Shown: one piece after another, positions 1 to 11,500 of the stretch | How positions within the stretch are numbered: the stretch's first letter is position 1 | How the letters are laid out: each line of letters begins with the position of its first letter | The notes under the pieces: generated by a model | Seen by the model: the letters and a program-made list of their open reading frames with translations, nothing else | What the model was told of the DNA's origin: nothing | The model's database searches: none | Position numbers and translations under genes: made by a program | NCBI RefSeq assembly: GCF_030848805.1 | Contig: NC_092367.1 | Location: 1,736,001-1,800,000, forward strand | Reading direction: 5' to 3' | Length of the DNA: 64,000 bases | Source of the DNA: Temnothorax longispinosus | Lineage: Eukaryota; Arthropoda; Insecta; Hymenoptera; Formicidae

Positions 1-412
1 TAATGTCGGGTGAATGTCAGAAACCAGTGCCGGCTCATTATGAAATTTTGTGTTCGTAAATATATTTATGAAAAAAGTATATTTATAAAGTTAAAACATT
101 CTTATCAAATCCTTACAAGGACCTCACTCACTAGACAAAAATAAGGAAACCTTTCGTTAATGAAACTTTAGAAATAATGCAGAAACATAAATTGCTGATG
201 CACCGACTAGGGCTAAAATGTGTCAATCGACATGGCAATTGCATACAAAATCTTATTCAATACAAGTTCATTCCACCTGCAGTATACAAAGTATAATTGC
301 AGCATCAAATTATAATTCACTATTGATTATCCATTAAAAGCTATATGACATTGCCATATAAACGCAGTATAATAATACTTTCATTGATTAATTATAATCT
401 TTAATAGAAATT
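1..412. other. Gene-free AT-rich flank
   Basis: No coding signal is seen. Bases 3-29 resemble bases 10329-10356 inside the CCCTTA-ended element of the atlastin intron, so the window may open inside a relative of that element. Its other end is not recognisable here. Confidence 0.4.
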
Positions 413-647
413 ACGTGGATGTAGATTTATCCACAAACTATTCACATGGATGCAACGTTCTTTTTTCATCACTAATCGAAGTCTTTTATCCTCGAAATGT
501 CGATAAAAATTCCCTGTACATATCTCTTAATAGATATATCCACAGAGAATCTACATTGATATTTCGAGGATAAAAGACTTCGATGTAGTGATGAAAAAAG
601 AACGTTGCATCTATGTGGATAGTTTGTGGATAAATCTGCATCCACGT
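413..647. repeat. Long inverted repeat (fold-back MITE)
   Basis: The two halves, from ACGTGGATGTAG at 413 and running back from 647, are near-perfect reverse complements over about 100 bp each. They share the blocks AACGTTC, ATCGAAGTCTTTTATCC and GTGGATA. No protein is encoded. A fold-back element of this form is typical of a non-autonomous DNA transposon. No target-site duplication was resolved. Confidence 0.7.
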
Positions 648-780
648 AGTCCACGTAAATTACGTGGATTCGACGTGGATGTGACGTGACTGTTTTTATC
701 GGGTTACGCACGCTATGCGTGCGTGATAGACCATTTTCCACGCACTTGCAACATAAAATAGGGTGTGCAAGCCGTGCGTA

Positions 781-861
781 AAGATGAAAATTCCCGGGTG
801 CGGTTACCGCACTCGCCTTTTCGGCTCGTGCGTAAACTCCGCACCCAGGAATTTTCATCTT
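781..861. repeat. GC-rich hairpin
   Basis: AAGATGAAAATTCC at 781 pairs with GGAATTTTCATCTT ending at 861, enclosing GTGCGG/CCGCAC steps. It is a compact fold-back much more GC-rich than its surroundings. A second small palindrome (ACGCACGC...GCGTGCGT) lies at about 707-723. Probably a MITE remnant. Confidence 0.6.
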
Positions 862-1194
862 ACAGCACTTGTTACACAAATAACTATTGTATTTTATGTC
901 AAAATATTTGAATTTTCAAGCCTTATAATTCCAAAAGTTCTTAATGAAAAAATACTTTATTATAGTGTTTTGAAAAGCTCTTGAGATTAGCTACAAGAAT
1001 ATCCATTTAAGAAATTAAAGGTGTCGTTCACGTGAGCTTTAAACGACCATCTAAGGTAAAACCAATGGCACCATCTTATGTGCCCCTTCGAGCCAAACAA
1101 CTTTTGTATAAAACGTTTTTTTCTAAAATGTCTTGTTTTCGAGATATTTCACCGGTCCCGGACTTTTTCCCCACCCGGTATATATATATATTTT
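862..1194. other. Gene-free stretch
   Basis: No ORF or RNA signature is supported. It contains a segment around 1100-1150 with a run of T and a 'cgagatatttca' tract of the kind found in insect repeats, and ends in a short (TA)n run. Confidence 0.3.
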
Positions 1195-2584
1195 TTTTTT
1201 AAATTGTGTTTAATTTAGGGATGATTTCGGCTTACTTATATCTCTAGTGAGTTTCTTCTAGAGGTCGAAAGTGAGTCACGTCACAACGACAAGTAGGGAT
1301 ATCTCTTGATAGGAAGATGAATAAAAGAGGAATTCAGTTTGCCGCAAGATCTGTCGGTTGGTGACTGTAACAGCGTATTACCGTTGACACCTTTCCCGTC
1401 TGTGTAGAATTCTTCAAATTGTAAGTAGAACTTACCCACTTATATTATTCAAACTGATTCAAGATTATAGATATTGTAATATTACATCAAATATTTCAAG
1501 AGCGTTTTGTGGTTACCGCCCGACTAATTAGTGGCAGATTAGTGACGCTTGTGGAGGCGAATTAGTTAGTTAGATTTATCATAATGAAGCATTAAGAATG
1601 ACAAAAATTCGGAGAATAATTTGGTATAATCGCCGCATTCAAAGAGTATCGCGTTACAGCAAAAAGTATGTTTCAGAAAGGTACTCAATAATGTACTTCA
1701 TCAATATCGAATTGTATATTTTATAAGGCATAATAAATTCTATAATTAATAAAAATAACATTGTATAAAAATTCCGAGAACCGTAATGTCATGTCAATTA
1801 AACATATTTTTCTTTTTCTTATGCAGAATATTTTAAATATAAATTTTATGTAAATAAATAAATATAATCACACTCGTATGCATCAAATACTAAAATGAAA
1901 AAGGCCAATAGACAAGCAACATTATTGCTTCTTTATTGGCCTTTGTCATTTTAGTAGAAGTTCTACATTTCCAGATTTACATAATTATGTATAATATTTA
2001 AAAGCAGAAAAAGCAAAAAAGGTTGTAAGAATTAGAATACCATATGCTATATTTAAAAATGTTTATATGTGCAATATTTCCAATCATGTATTTAGTTCGA
2101 TAAGAAAGATAAAAAAATATAACTTGTAAGATAAGAAAATATGATTGCGTAAGGTAACTTATACTATTACAGATTAAGAGTTTGCGGTGTTTAGCATATA
2201 ACAATTTTTTTAAATAAATGGTTTTTATGTAATCAGTGGCTTTTTATAACTATACTCAGACTTTTATCAAACTGTTTAAAATTGATGACAATTTTAATCC
2301 AAATCCAACTTCAATTTTAAATTAAATGATCAAAAATAATACCGATCAAAATTGGTTTTAAAGTCTGGTTTAATTTTTGATTCACGTATATTTAAGAAAA
2401 TCTAGAATTAAATATCGATGAAATATAAATTTAAAGCTGAAAGCTCATCTCAGTAACTAATACTAGTTTAAAGAGATCGAAAAATATTGGAGCATATTAT
2501 CTACCGTTGAGATTTCCTCATGATCCTAGCATAATAATGACGATAAAGACAAAAATAATTAACAAGTGCTTTTCTTTCAGCAAC
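1195..2584 (+). repeat. Duplicated upstream block of GST-A
   Basis: This block recurs upstream of every GST copy (18841, 37800, 44641, 52541, 58216). It starts with an AGTGAGTTTCTTC segment and contains an open stretch at 1324-1407 ending in the peptide LPLTP-type tail, a GTAAGT donor-like site at 1421, the hairpin at 1890-1954, and conserved sequence running to the TTTCAG that precedes the GST start codon. That TTTCAG is a good 3' splice site, so a noncoding first exon probably lies in this block. The GTAAGT at 1421 is a candidate donor, unproven. In A, B, C and F the MECR piece seen in D and E is absent at the TTATGCA(G/A) junction. Confidence 0.65.
1890..1954. other. Conserved 65-nt hairpin, copy A
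   Basis: CTAAAATGAAAAAGGCCAAT pairs with ATTGGCCTTTGTCATTTTAG around a short ATTATT loop. It is repeated at the same place in the units of GST-B, D, E and F (19567, 45773, 53634, 58903), with only a few changes, and decayed in C. It could be a microRNA-like precursor or a small MITE that was duplicated with the array. Confidence 0.6.
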
Positions 2585-4665
2585 ATGCCTTCCTACAAGC
2601 TGATTTATTTTCCCATCACAGCATTGGGCGAGCCAATTCGATTCTTATTCAGCTATGCTGGCATCGAATTTGTGGATGAACGTATCGACTTGAACGATTG
2701 GCCAAAAATTAAGCCGAGTATGTACAACTGATTAACATTAATAACACATGTCGCTGCTAGCGATCACCTGCCGCGAACTAATAGAGCTCGATCATTCCTG
2801 AAATCTGATTAACGTACAGTTGACGTGGCAAAAATATAGTTTTTACATTATCTTTTGGAGCGCCGACTGAATCGTTGTCACATGCTGCTTTATTTCTACT
2901 AGACAAATTATTTTGATGTAGGGATTATTTTTATGCTACATTTTATACATAATAAGACATTCATTTTTTCATTTAGCTTTCTTGTAAACGACAGAACTGG
3001 AAATAAATGTTATCTCTCTCGAATAGAACCTTCCATTTCTTACTACGTATATACGTATTGCAATGTTCTGTACAGGAAAATTGATATGGTTGTATAAATG
3101 TAATGCGTTGTATTCTCACTTAACGAAAAACGTACTGTCGTTTCATTGCATGGTTTAATTATAAATAGATTTCCTTGTTGATGTAAGGAAATCAATTTCG
3201 TGTTGTTCAAGTTAGCCAATCAATTATCGAAATATCATAAAATTTGAGGGACAAAAGATCTTTCCTTCAAAACATAAAGCTATAAAGGTTGCAGAGCTTT
3301 TTTATAAATTATATAGCAGAAAAAAATTTGTCATAGAAATGAAAATTAAGATTTGTATTATCAAATTCAGACTTAAAAATGTAATTGCACTTATCTTTAA
3401 TTGTGTAATTATTAATCGTCAAAATTCTTTAATGTATGATAATGTATTATTGCTATAGGTATATAAATTCTAATTTTTGTAGATTTGAATTAATAATAAT
3501 CTAAATGATTTTTCTATAAATCTTATTCAATTTTAACAGCATCTTGTATTCCTTAATATCATTTTCACAGCACCTCCACGGAAAGTTCGACTTTCCATGC
3601 CTGTAGAGAGGGGCGAAAGCGTCCAATTTCACGCCAGGGCGGCATAGCGGGCGGAAAGCAACCACTTTCCGCCCTAAGGCGGAAAGTAACAACTTTCCGC
3701 CCTAGGGAGGAAAGTAAGCCCTGGCTTGAAATTGACCACTCTTGCCTCTCTCTAGGCATGGAAGTCGAACTTTCCGTAAAGGTATTGTGAAAAATATTGT
3801 GTGCACCTCGGGGCGAAAGCTTTTTCAGACTCGTGTGATTTGCCGCCCGAGCTGAAGGCAAACTTCACACTCGTCTGAAAAACGCTACTTTCGCCTCTTG
3901 GTGCACAATTAATATACTATTTTCAGCTATGCCATTCGGCAAACTACCCGTGCTTGAAGTAGACGGAAAGAAGATCAATCAGTCCGTAGCTATTGGCCGT
4001 TACTTGGCGAAGCAAAGTGGTCTTGCCGGCAAAAACGATTGGGAGTCTCTGGAAATTGATGCGACTGTCGACAACATATACGATTTACGTGCTAGTAAGT
4101 AGATAATATTCTGCTTACACTACATTTTTTCGATTACTTATTTATTTACTACGAGCGGAGATTTACTTTTAAAACAGATTTGAATCACAACATTAATATA
4201 GGTTCACATTTTGATAATGCGAACGGATTTATTCCGAAATAATGATATATATACAGGGTAGGATTTTCTACTTTCGCGTTATAAATTTGATCTACTGAAA
4301 TGACCGAATGTCATTATCTTATTTATCTTATCATTCTTTTGCTTGCATTAGATATCGCTCGTTTTCGCTATGAGAGTAACGAACAGGCTAAAGAAGAGAA
4401 ACTTAAAGCTGCCAAAGAGACGGTGCCGTATTATTTAGAGCGTTTGGACGCTCAGGTGAAGAAGAATGGCGGTTACTTTGTCGGCGGTACTCTGACGTGG
4501 GCTGATCTCACTTTCGTCGCTCTTTTGGAGAACTTGAACCATATTATGAAAGAGGACATCGTCGAGAAGTATGAGAATCTGAAACAACTCCAAAAGAAGG
4601 TTGAGGAATTACCAGCCATCAAGAGTTGGATCGAAAAGCGTCCACCGACCATCTATCCGAATTAA
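2585..4665 (+). CDS. Glutathione S-transferase, sigma class (GST-A)
   Basis: Exons 2585-2717, 3927-4094 and 4352-4665 join in phase 1 to give 204 residues, the usual sigma-GST length. Donors are GTATGT and GTAAGT; acceptors are TTTCAG and ATTAG. The N-terminal thioredoxin-like domain has the start MPSYKLIYFP with catalytic Tyr8, Trp39, cis-Pro52 and the glutathione-binding Gln63-Ser64. The helical C-terminal domain includes YYLERLDAQ and GGTLTWADL. The family conjugates glutathione to electrophiles, including lipid peroxidation products, in the cytosol; some members act as prostaglandin D synthase. Residue 68 is Gly (AIGRYL), as in F; B, D and E have Cys. A polyadenylation signal AATAAA lies at 4734. 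Two hairpin elements sit just upstream of exon 2. The gene looks functional. Orthology to a named GST was not tested. Confidence 0.88.
3562..3909. repeat. Two adjacent hairpin MITEs in GST-A intron 1
   Basis: The first (about 3562-3795) has arms around ACGGAAAGTTCGACTTTCC and its reverse complement, with further GGCGGAAAG palindromes inside. The second (about 3796-3909) pairs ATTGTGTGCACCTCGG with TTGGTGCACAAT. The other GST copies lack both, and they end 17 bp before exon 2, next to the branch point and polypyrimidine region. They are markedly GC-richer than the intron. Confidence 0.7.
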
Positions 4666-5194
4666 TTGGGGTAATTCTATAAAGTGATGGCTGATTTTTC
4701 GACAGAATCCGTTATTCGTTGACATTCGATTTGAATAAAATATTGATTTTTTTTTCTCCAAATCGTGTGTCTATGTACGGTAGGCATGTATAATAGATTC
4801 AAGAAATACGCACTGCAGATACAAATGTTTATTTCATCAGTTGAAGGCTTGTTACTCAAATTGTCACGTGACAAAAATATTATAAGACTATATCTAATTA
4901 AAACTTGAATTATTTTTTTTCATTATGTAATCTTGTATCTTAATAAATTGCTCCTTTTACTATTTCTTTTCATTGATTTTTTTGTATTCACAAAACTTAC
5001 CTTTCCATTCGTTCAATTTATTATAAACTGTCGATATTTTTAATCTAAAATAACGTAAAAACGGAAGATTACATCATGTACATGATTAAATTCTGTACTG
5101 TAAGAGATTGTATTGTAAAAAAATTGAGGATCTCGATTTAAAATATAACACTTTTGAGTTAAAATTGAAAAAAACAATAATTTTAAATTCGAAT
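4666..5194. other. 3' flank of GST-A
   Basis: Untranslated and intergenic sequence. AATAAA at 4734-4739 matches the same signal after GST-D, E and F. The remainder is AT-rich with no gene seen. Confidence 0.5.
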
Positions 5195-5340
5195 GCTGGT
5201 GGATAAAAAATCGATTATCGCAAGGATCACAAATATTGTGACAGAAAATGCCGATTCCCGCAACACCAGCGGGGTTTTTTTTAATGCGCACGTGGAATGA
5301 GTGATGATGAGAAAACATCCGGAATTTACTAGAAAAAGCA
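5195..5340. repeat. Orphan arm of a long-TIR element
   Basis: The segment from GGTGGATAAAAAATCG to TACTAGAAAAAGCAAT matches the right arm of the elements at 17206-17754 and 28050-28579. The matching left arm is absent here, so this copy is truncated. Confidence 0.6.
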
Positions 5341-5607
5341 ATTTTAATCCTCCGTCTGTATACGTTTTTTTTGCACTCTTAGAGTGTCACGTTCGACGCT
5401 ATTTTTCCCTACCTTAATGTATTTTAAAAAGTCTGAAAAAATCATGAAATATTTATCTACATAGTATAGTTTATGATTTTATAGTCATTTGATAAACATC
5501 GTTTATTTAATGATTTCTGGCAGGCTTGCAAGTTTTACAATTACGAGTAGATACATTATTTTAGCTCGGACGATGTAGACCCACGTTTACAGACGGAGGG
5601 TTAAAAT
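5341..5607. repeat. MITE with CCTCCGTCTGTA ends, copy 1
   Basis: ATTTTAATCCTCCGTCTGTA at the left pairs with ACAGACGGAGGGTTAAAAT at the right. It is noncoding and about 265 bp long, with further copies at 17756-18023 and 28580-28857. Confidence 0.7.
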
Positions 5608-6480
5608 ATTAATTTACCAGGAGAACATATTAGTGTTCCATATTTGGTAGAATTGTTTCCATCAATTTCGTTATCGTTGATATAGGAAGCCTATGTTTTA
5701 ATATTTATTTTTGATCGACGAAAATATGAAAACGAGTGGATAACCATTATCTAAAAAGATATTGATCAAATTAAGATTTTTTTCATTGTTATTCTACCGA
5801 CACCATTCTTTTACCTTTCTATCCTGCTTTTTCTTCCTTCGTTCCTTCTTTATATTTACTTGATAATTGACTTATACATTCCTTTTCTTCCTAATATGAT
5901 CAATTTTCCGTTGGTTCTGAGATATATTAATCTAATTTATTCTCGTTCTTGCTTAACCTTTCTGTCAATGCATAATTCTTCACCTATCTATGTATGAGTA
6001 TCCTGGTACTCACTGCGTGTTTTCGACATTGCACTGCGGCAATTTCTTTATAGCATTGCTGGGCATCGATTTTTAGAGATTTTTTGACAAATTTAACATC
6101 CTTCAAACGCAAGTTACATTTAATATGAAATATCGAGCACATGATATTTCTCAAAAATATGGATGTGATACTTCCAGATTTTCGCCATTTTGGCCCTCAT
6201 TATCGGTACGCTATCATATAGTCTATCTTTGTCAACATCGCTATTCGAGATACGAGTTCTTTAATGACGAATAGTTTTAGATAATTCTAGGAACCGTCAG
6301 GGAGAATCTTGAAAAACGTTTAAAGGGTGGTTAAGATACGTTGGAAAAAACTGGAACATATTTTCGATGCTGATATATACATATATATATGTAGTATCTA
6401 CGATATGAAATATGCGTAGCTTTGCGTTTTCGGAAAATGCATACTACGTGCGTTAGCGAGCGAGGACGAGAAGCACGAGG
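5608..6480. repeat. Duplicated intergenic block
   Basis: The same sequence occurs at 18024-18840 and, split by a 5.5-kb insertion, at 28858-29241 plus 34749-35166. No conserved gene is apparent. Short minus-strand open frames in the 18.5-kb copy are not maintained in this one. Confidence 0.55.
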
Positions 6481-6489
6481 AGTTGTAAC

Positions 6490-6695
6490 ATGAATCATCC
6501 AGCAACGAGAAGGTGTCGGATATGTCGACGCCGAAGACGAGAAATAAGAAGAAGCGGAGTCGAGTTCGAACAGCGAGCGAGTTACGACGTGCTTCTGATA
6601 AAAATAAAATAATGGAGGAGTTTAGTTCGCCGCAAGATCTGCCGGTTGGTGACTGTAACAGCGTATTACCGTTGACACCTTCCCCGTCTGTGTAA
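6490..6695 (+). pseudogene. Basic short-peptide ORF, frameshifted copy
   Basis: This is homologous to the 70-codon frame at 35246-35458. A 2-nt length difference after the codons for MNHPATRRC shifts the frame, although 6513-6695 is open and ends in the same LPLTPSPSV tail. The middle is rich in Arg and Lys (NKKKRSRVRTASELRRAS). I do not recognise the protein. It could be a remnant of a captured exon. Confidence 0.35.
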
Positions 6696-6900
6696 AATTC
6701 TTTAAATTGTGTGTAAATAGAACTTTATATCCATTCTTATTATTTAAATTGATTCAAGATTGTAGATATTGTAATATTACATCACGTAAGAGCGTTTTGT
6801 CATCGCCCAAGGACGTAAGAATACCTGGACGGAGCATAAGCTATAGGAATCTCTTTTAAACGCGGGGAGTGAAGCCTAAGAGGTGAGAGATCTATCATCG

Positions 6901-7021
6901 GCTGCATTCGGGGAGCGCGCTATTAGCGTTATTTGCTTATTCTATCCTTGTTTTACACCTAATATGTGCGATAAAGATAGAATGATGCAACAGCGCTAAT
7001 AGCGTGCTCACCGAATGCAGC
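6901..7021. repeat. hAT-type MITE, copy 1
   Basis: GCTGCATTCGGGGAGCGCGC pairs with a slightly diverged inverse ending at 7021. The ends resemble the TGCGTTCGGGGAG termini of the hAT element at 12954-14944, so this is probably a short derivative of the same family. A second copy lies at 35669-35832. Confidence 0.6.
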
Positions 7022-7079
7022 TATCGTATCTCAGATTTAGCGTCTATTTTCATGTCGCGCGGTATAACTCGACTAGAGA

Positions 7080-7215
7080 CAAGGCCTGTTTGTTTTAGCT
7101 GCACTTCTTGTGTACGGTTCATCTTTTCTCTTTTTCTATTCACATTGGAGAGAAAAAGAGAAAAGATGAACCGTGCAAAAGAAGTTCAGTGGAAAACGAA
7201 TAGGCCTATTGCAAC
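7080..7215. repeat. Inverted repeat, copy 1
   Basis: AAGGCCTGTTTGTTTTAGC at the left pairs with the AATAGGCCTATT side at the right across a CTCTTTTTCT/AGAAAAAGAG hairpin. The same structure is at 35891-36020. Noncoding. Confidence 0.6.
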
Positions 7216-7390
7216 GATCACATTTCGTGAAATTATGCCGCCATGTATCGATATGTTTACAAATATATTCGTTGCACGAAAATATGATGTAATTACGTAA
7301 AGTGATCACTTTACGTAATCACATCATTTTAATCATTAATAATCTTTATACTAATAATCACTATATTAACCACTATTAATCGATATAATA

Positions 7391-7592
7391 GTGGAGAATT
7401 CTGGAGAAGACGAGGGTGGAAAGGGAAAGAGGCAGGGGAGTTATGACAGACAATAGAAGAATTTGGGTTGAGGGAAAGGTGATTTTCTGGAATAAGGAGG
7501 AAGATAAATGGGAGGAGAGATAGGGGGCAAGGGCAGGAGGGGGGGGGGGAAGTAGGCTAATCGGATGTTCACAGAAAAAAAGAGAAGATAGG
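7391..7592 (+). pseudogene. LINE ORF1 C-terminal fragment
   Basis: The sequence GAGAATTCTGGAGAAG through the ATCGGATGTTCACAG segment matches the end of ORF1 and the following UTR of the LINE at 36176-37658 (about 37100-37285). The reading frame for VMTDNRRIWVEGK-type residues is recognisable but altered (RQGSYDRQ). It is truncated at both ends and includes a G run at 7540-7549. Confidence 0.6.
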
Positions 7593-8519
7593 ATATAATG
7601 TTTAAAATTGGACACCCTGTATATGTACCGATGTATGTATAAATTCATGTGTTATAAACGTCTAATAAACCATTAATTTCTCACTGGGGCACCTTAAAAG
7701 CCTTATTATAAGAACATATAAAGGTCTTATTTAAATTTAATGAAATGAATAAGAATCAGAATTTATTAATTTCATATATGGTTTCAATAAGATTACAATT
7801 TAAATTGAATATATTTAGCTAATTAAATTTTTATTAACCCAAATTAAATACAAATATTTTGATGATGAAATAATACTACAAGAAGTACGTATATACATAT
7901 ACTTTGTATACTGTACGAAACATATGTACGAGTATACACGTCGATTAAGAATATACGACATGTATACATATGTTCGAGATTTTTAATCGAAATGTATATC
8001 GGTATTTCTTCTTATATTGTTAATTAAGTTTTATATATAGAACAAATATGAGCTATATTAATGCAGTTATTCAGCATTAATTTAAATCAAATAAAAAAAT
8101 GGAGATTTTATTATGGTCCATATAAAGTTCATATTTAACTTTTTTTCGCGGGACATCTTACACCCTCAGATTCGTATACGGGCCGACCGTTTATGTGCTT
8201 TTCAAACAAACGAACGTCTACAATTAACAATTTGTAGACTGATAGCCGACTGTGTATAATTTCCTATCCATATCAGTCCATATCCACATACCGGGTTTTT
8301 GAGAAACGGAGTATCGATGACACTGATTTAATTTTGTAATTTAAAACAAGTAAAATTTATTTTCCAGATATTCCATTAATATTGAAGATAAAATAATGAA
8401 ATAGATTTTTTCTCTTGATTCATTCTTCCAATGATTCAATCTTTTTTATCTGCATTATTATTATTAATTATTATCCATTATTTGCAATAAAGATATTTTA
8501 ATCCAATTTTCTTTTGCAG
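7593..8519. other. Upstream region or first intron of atlastin
   Basis: No exon could be assigned with confidence. The atlastin exon at 8520 opens with a 3' splice site (CTTTTGCAG), so a first exon, perhaps noncoding, should lie in or beyond this stretch. The content is AT-rich with several CATATGTA-like motifs around 7890-7975. Confidence 0.3.
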
Positions 8520-11500
8520 ATCACTTAGGAAAGCTTGATCGGATAGAAAGGCTTTCGCCGATGGGTGCACAAATGCAAGACATGGACCTGGTGGATGGTG
8601 GGCGATCTGTGCAAGTGGTACTTGCCCATCCAGATCATACCTTCGAATTAGATGAAGCTGCATTGTCAGAAATTCTCCTACATGACGACGTGAAAGATAG
8701 AAATGTAGTTTTGGTATCTGTTGCGGGTGCCTTCAGAAAAGGCAAAAGTTTCCTTCTTGACTTTTTTCTTCGTTATATGACCAACAAAGTAAGTGTTATT
8801 CACAGATTTGTTATTTTAATTATCAATATCTAAATTTAAAAAAAAAAAAAAAAACATAAATAATCAGATATTTATCAAGTTCGTATTATTTCATACTCGC
8901 GATCATCATTGATCGACACAATTCAATTATTGAATGACTAGGGTAGACCGGGGACAAAAGTAACATTTTGAGTTTAAGATTTTATAACAGTTAAAATATA
9001 ATATCTATGTAAAAAAGACCTGTACCTTTAGATGTAGAATTTATTTGACTACAAAATTTTCTTGTGCTGAATTCAGTAATGTAACTAGGAAAAAAGTTAT
9101 TATTGTTTAAAGAATATGAGGAATACTGTTACAACCGTCCCCACCCCCAAGACACCCTTATGGAAAGAAACTACAGCCAGTAAATATTACACTTGTGTAG
9201 TTACTACAGGACCCCCTGTAGTTATCACAGAAAGGAACACAATAATCTGTAGTTATTACACGCTGTAATTCCTTTAGTGCGTGAAATTCCTGTAATATGG
9301 AATACATGTCTAATCATGAAGTGTGAAATCCACTACACGTGTAATCCACTATATGTGTAATATACTACACGTGTGGTAAGTGATTTGTGTAGTAGACTAC
9401 ACGTGTAATCCATTATATGTGTAATATACTGCACGTATGGTAAGTGACTTGTGTAGTAGACTACACATGTAATCTACAAAATGTGTAATACACTACTACA
9501 CGCGTGTATTAAACGTAATGCTACCAGTAATCCATGAAATTTGAAATAGCGAGTCTCATTATATATGGAGGGGTAAAAACAACAGTGGTGTAAGTCAAAG
9601 TTTTAAAAATATTTTCTCGTGTGCATAGATGCAATTTATATATTGTACAGATTGCATCTATGCACACGAGAAAAGATTTTTAAAAATTTGAGTTACACCA
9701 CTATGGTTTTTACCCCTCCATATATAGTATATTTTTACTTTAATGCAGCTGTATATAAATTATTTCTATAAATATTGTTTGAAATTTATTAGATTTAATG
9801 TATCACTTTTTAACCACATTTTATTATTTTTTATTTTTATATTTTATAAGTAAATAAATATAAAAAAATATAAAGTATCAGTGTGTATACAGGGTATTCG
9901 CCATTTTGACATCATATAAACATATATTTTTCTTATATATATTATAATTATACACTACAGATTATTTTCCTATAATTCCACAGTGATATTACAGGCTATT
10001 ATTATCCTGTAATATCGGCAAGATATTCACAAAAAAAAAATATTCTACTGATAAGTGGGGAAATTTGTTTCTTAAGATGATTTTTGAAAAATTATATATT
10101 TGCGCTGGTTATGACATATGTAGACTATATATAACACTTACATCAAATTAAGAAGTAGTCTACCACGTAAGGCAGTTGGCTCACGATCCAGAGGTCCCGA
10201 GTTCAAATCCCACCAAGGTAAGTGTGTTTTTCAAATACAAGAAAATATTTATAATCATAGACTGCATCTTAAGAAACAAATTTAGTTATAAAATAGTAAT
10301 AAAATTTCGAAAAAAATAATTTTTTTTTATGCCGGGGGAATATCGGAAATCAGTGTCCTCTAGTATTAAGAGGACTGCAATCTTAAGTCTAGTGTCTCAT
10401 GGTTAGAGGATATTCCTCTAGATTTTAAAATATCTTCTTGAGACCGTATTTCAAAGGAAAATCCTCTAAAATCAAGCAGGAGCCACTAAATGACAGAATA
10501 CAGGCTATTTTCCTGTAATATTTTCCTGTAATCCGAGCGTATAGTACGAAAATATTACAGTATATTACAATACTTCAGTCTGTAATCTCGTGTAATACTT
10601 TTATGTAGTTCCTGTAATATAATTTTCTGTAATCCGCTGTAGTTTCTTTCCGTAAGGGCAATTGTAACAGCAGAGGGGAACGATTGTACCACATCATCTA
10701 TAAACAAAATAATGGTTATTTAGTAGGTTTATGTAATCAATCTTACAAATTTTCTATAAAAAATGCAACTTTAATGATAAAATAATTTGTTACATGACAA
10801 TATCAGTATTTTTACATTATAGCAAACAAAAACAAATAATACTGTTTTCTCAACTGAAAGATTATTTATAATCATATATATTTAAAGGGTTAGGTTAAGT
10901 TGAAGTTGTCCCCGAGCAACGGGGACAATTGTAACGCTACAACTGTTTCCAGGCATTGATGTTACAATTGTCCCCTAATGATATTTTATGATTCAAAGTA
11001 AATTTTTTACATAAATATCTGGATGAAAGTCAATCGTATTATGCAAATCATCAACATAAATAATCACTAAAACATATAAAAATAAAACCTTATACCTTCG
11101 GCATAAAGAAAGAAAAATATTTCAGATTTTATGCACGTAAGAAAACTTACTTCAGGAAGGAAAAAAGTAACTTCTTCTCCTGCACACGTGCACGTTCCGC
11201 GAGGGGCGGCAATGAACTAAGGAACAAATGCCGCTCTATCTAGCGGATCTCGCCTCGCGGTCATACCATAGAGATATAAGAATTCTTATATCTCTATGGG
11301 TCATACACACGTACCTTTTATAGTTTAAGAAATATTCACGATGTTACAACTGTACCCTGTTACTTTTGTCCCCGGTCTACCCTACCAATAATTTATTACA
11401 TTAATTCACAGTACACGTTACAAAACGATACTGATTCCTGGTTGGGTGCCGAGGACGAGCCACTTAAGGGTTTTTCATGGAGGGGAGGTTCCGAGAGGAA

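Larger units (their letters stand above)
9155..10658. mobile_element. CCCTTA-ended non-autonomous element nested in the previous one
   Basis: CCCTTATGGAAAGAAACTAC at the left pairs with the inverse at the right, with a 2-bp target duplication CA (9153-9154, 10659-10660). Copy 2 of the host element shows the empty site GGGACAATTG. The interior has many short subterminal repeats (GTGTAGT, TGTAATCC, CTGTAAT) and a tRNA-like module. No ORF was found. Superfamily is unassigned; the 2-bp duplication and dense subterminal repeats recall CACTA elements, but that is only a guess. Confidence 0.75.
8941..11382. mobile_element. GGGTAGACC-ended DNA transposon, copy 1, with nested insertions
   Basis: Terminal inverted repeats GGGTAGACCGGGGACAAAAG (extending to about 24 bp) are flanked by TA at 8939-8940 and 11383-11384, as for Tc1/mariner-type insertion. 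The sequence outside the nested element matches the 902-bp copy at 25082-25983. It encodes no transposase. Internal repeats of GTTACAATTGTCCCC type are present. It occupies atlastin intron 1. Confidence 0.8.

Noticed and set aside
4300..4351. N-terminal extension (MTECHYLIYLIILLLAL) to GST exon 3, also seen in B, E and F
   Set aside because: It looks like a signal peptide but is the intron 2 polypyrimidine tract and acceptor read through. GST-D has a shifted version, and the splice to exon 2 gives the correct family protein.
10156..10215. Functional tRNA gene
   Set aside because: Box motifs are present but no seven-base acceptor stem or clear anticodon loop could be drawn.
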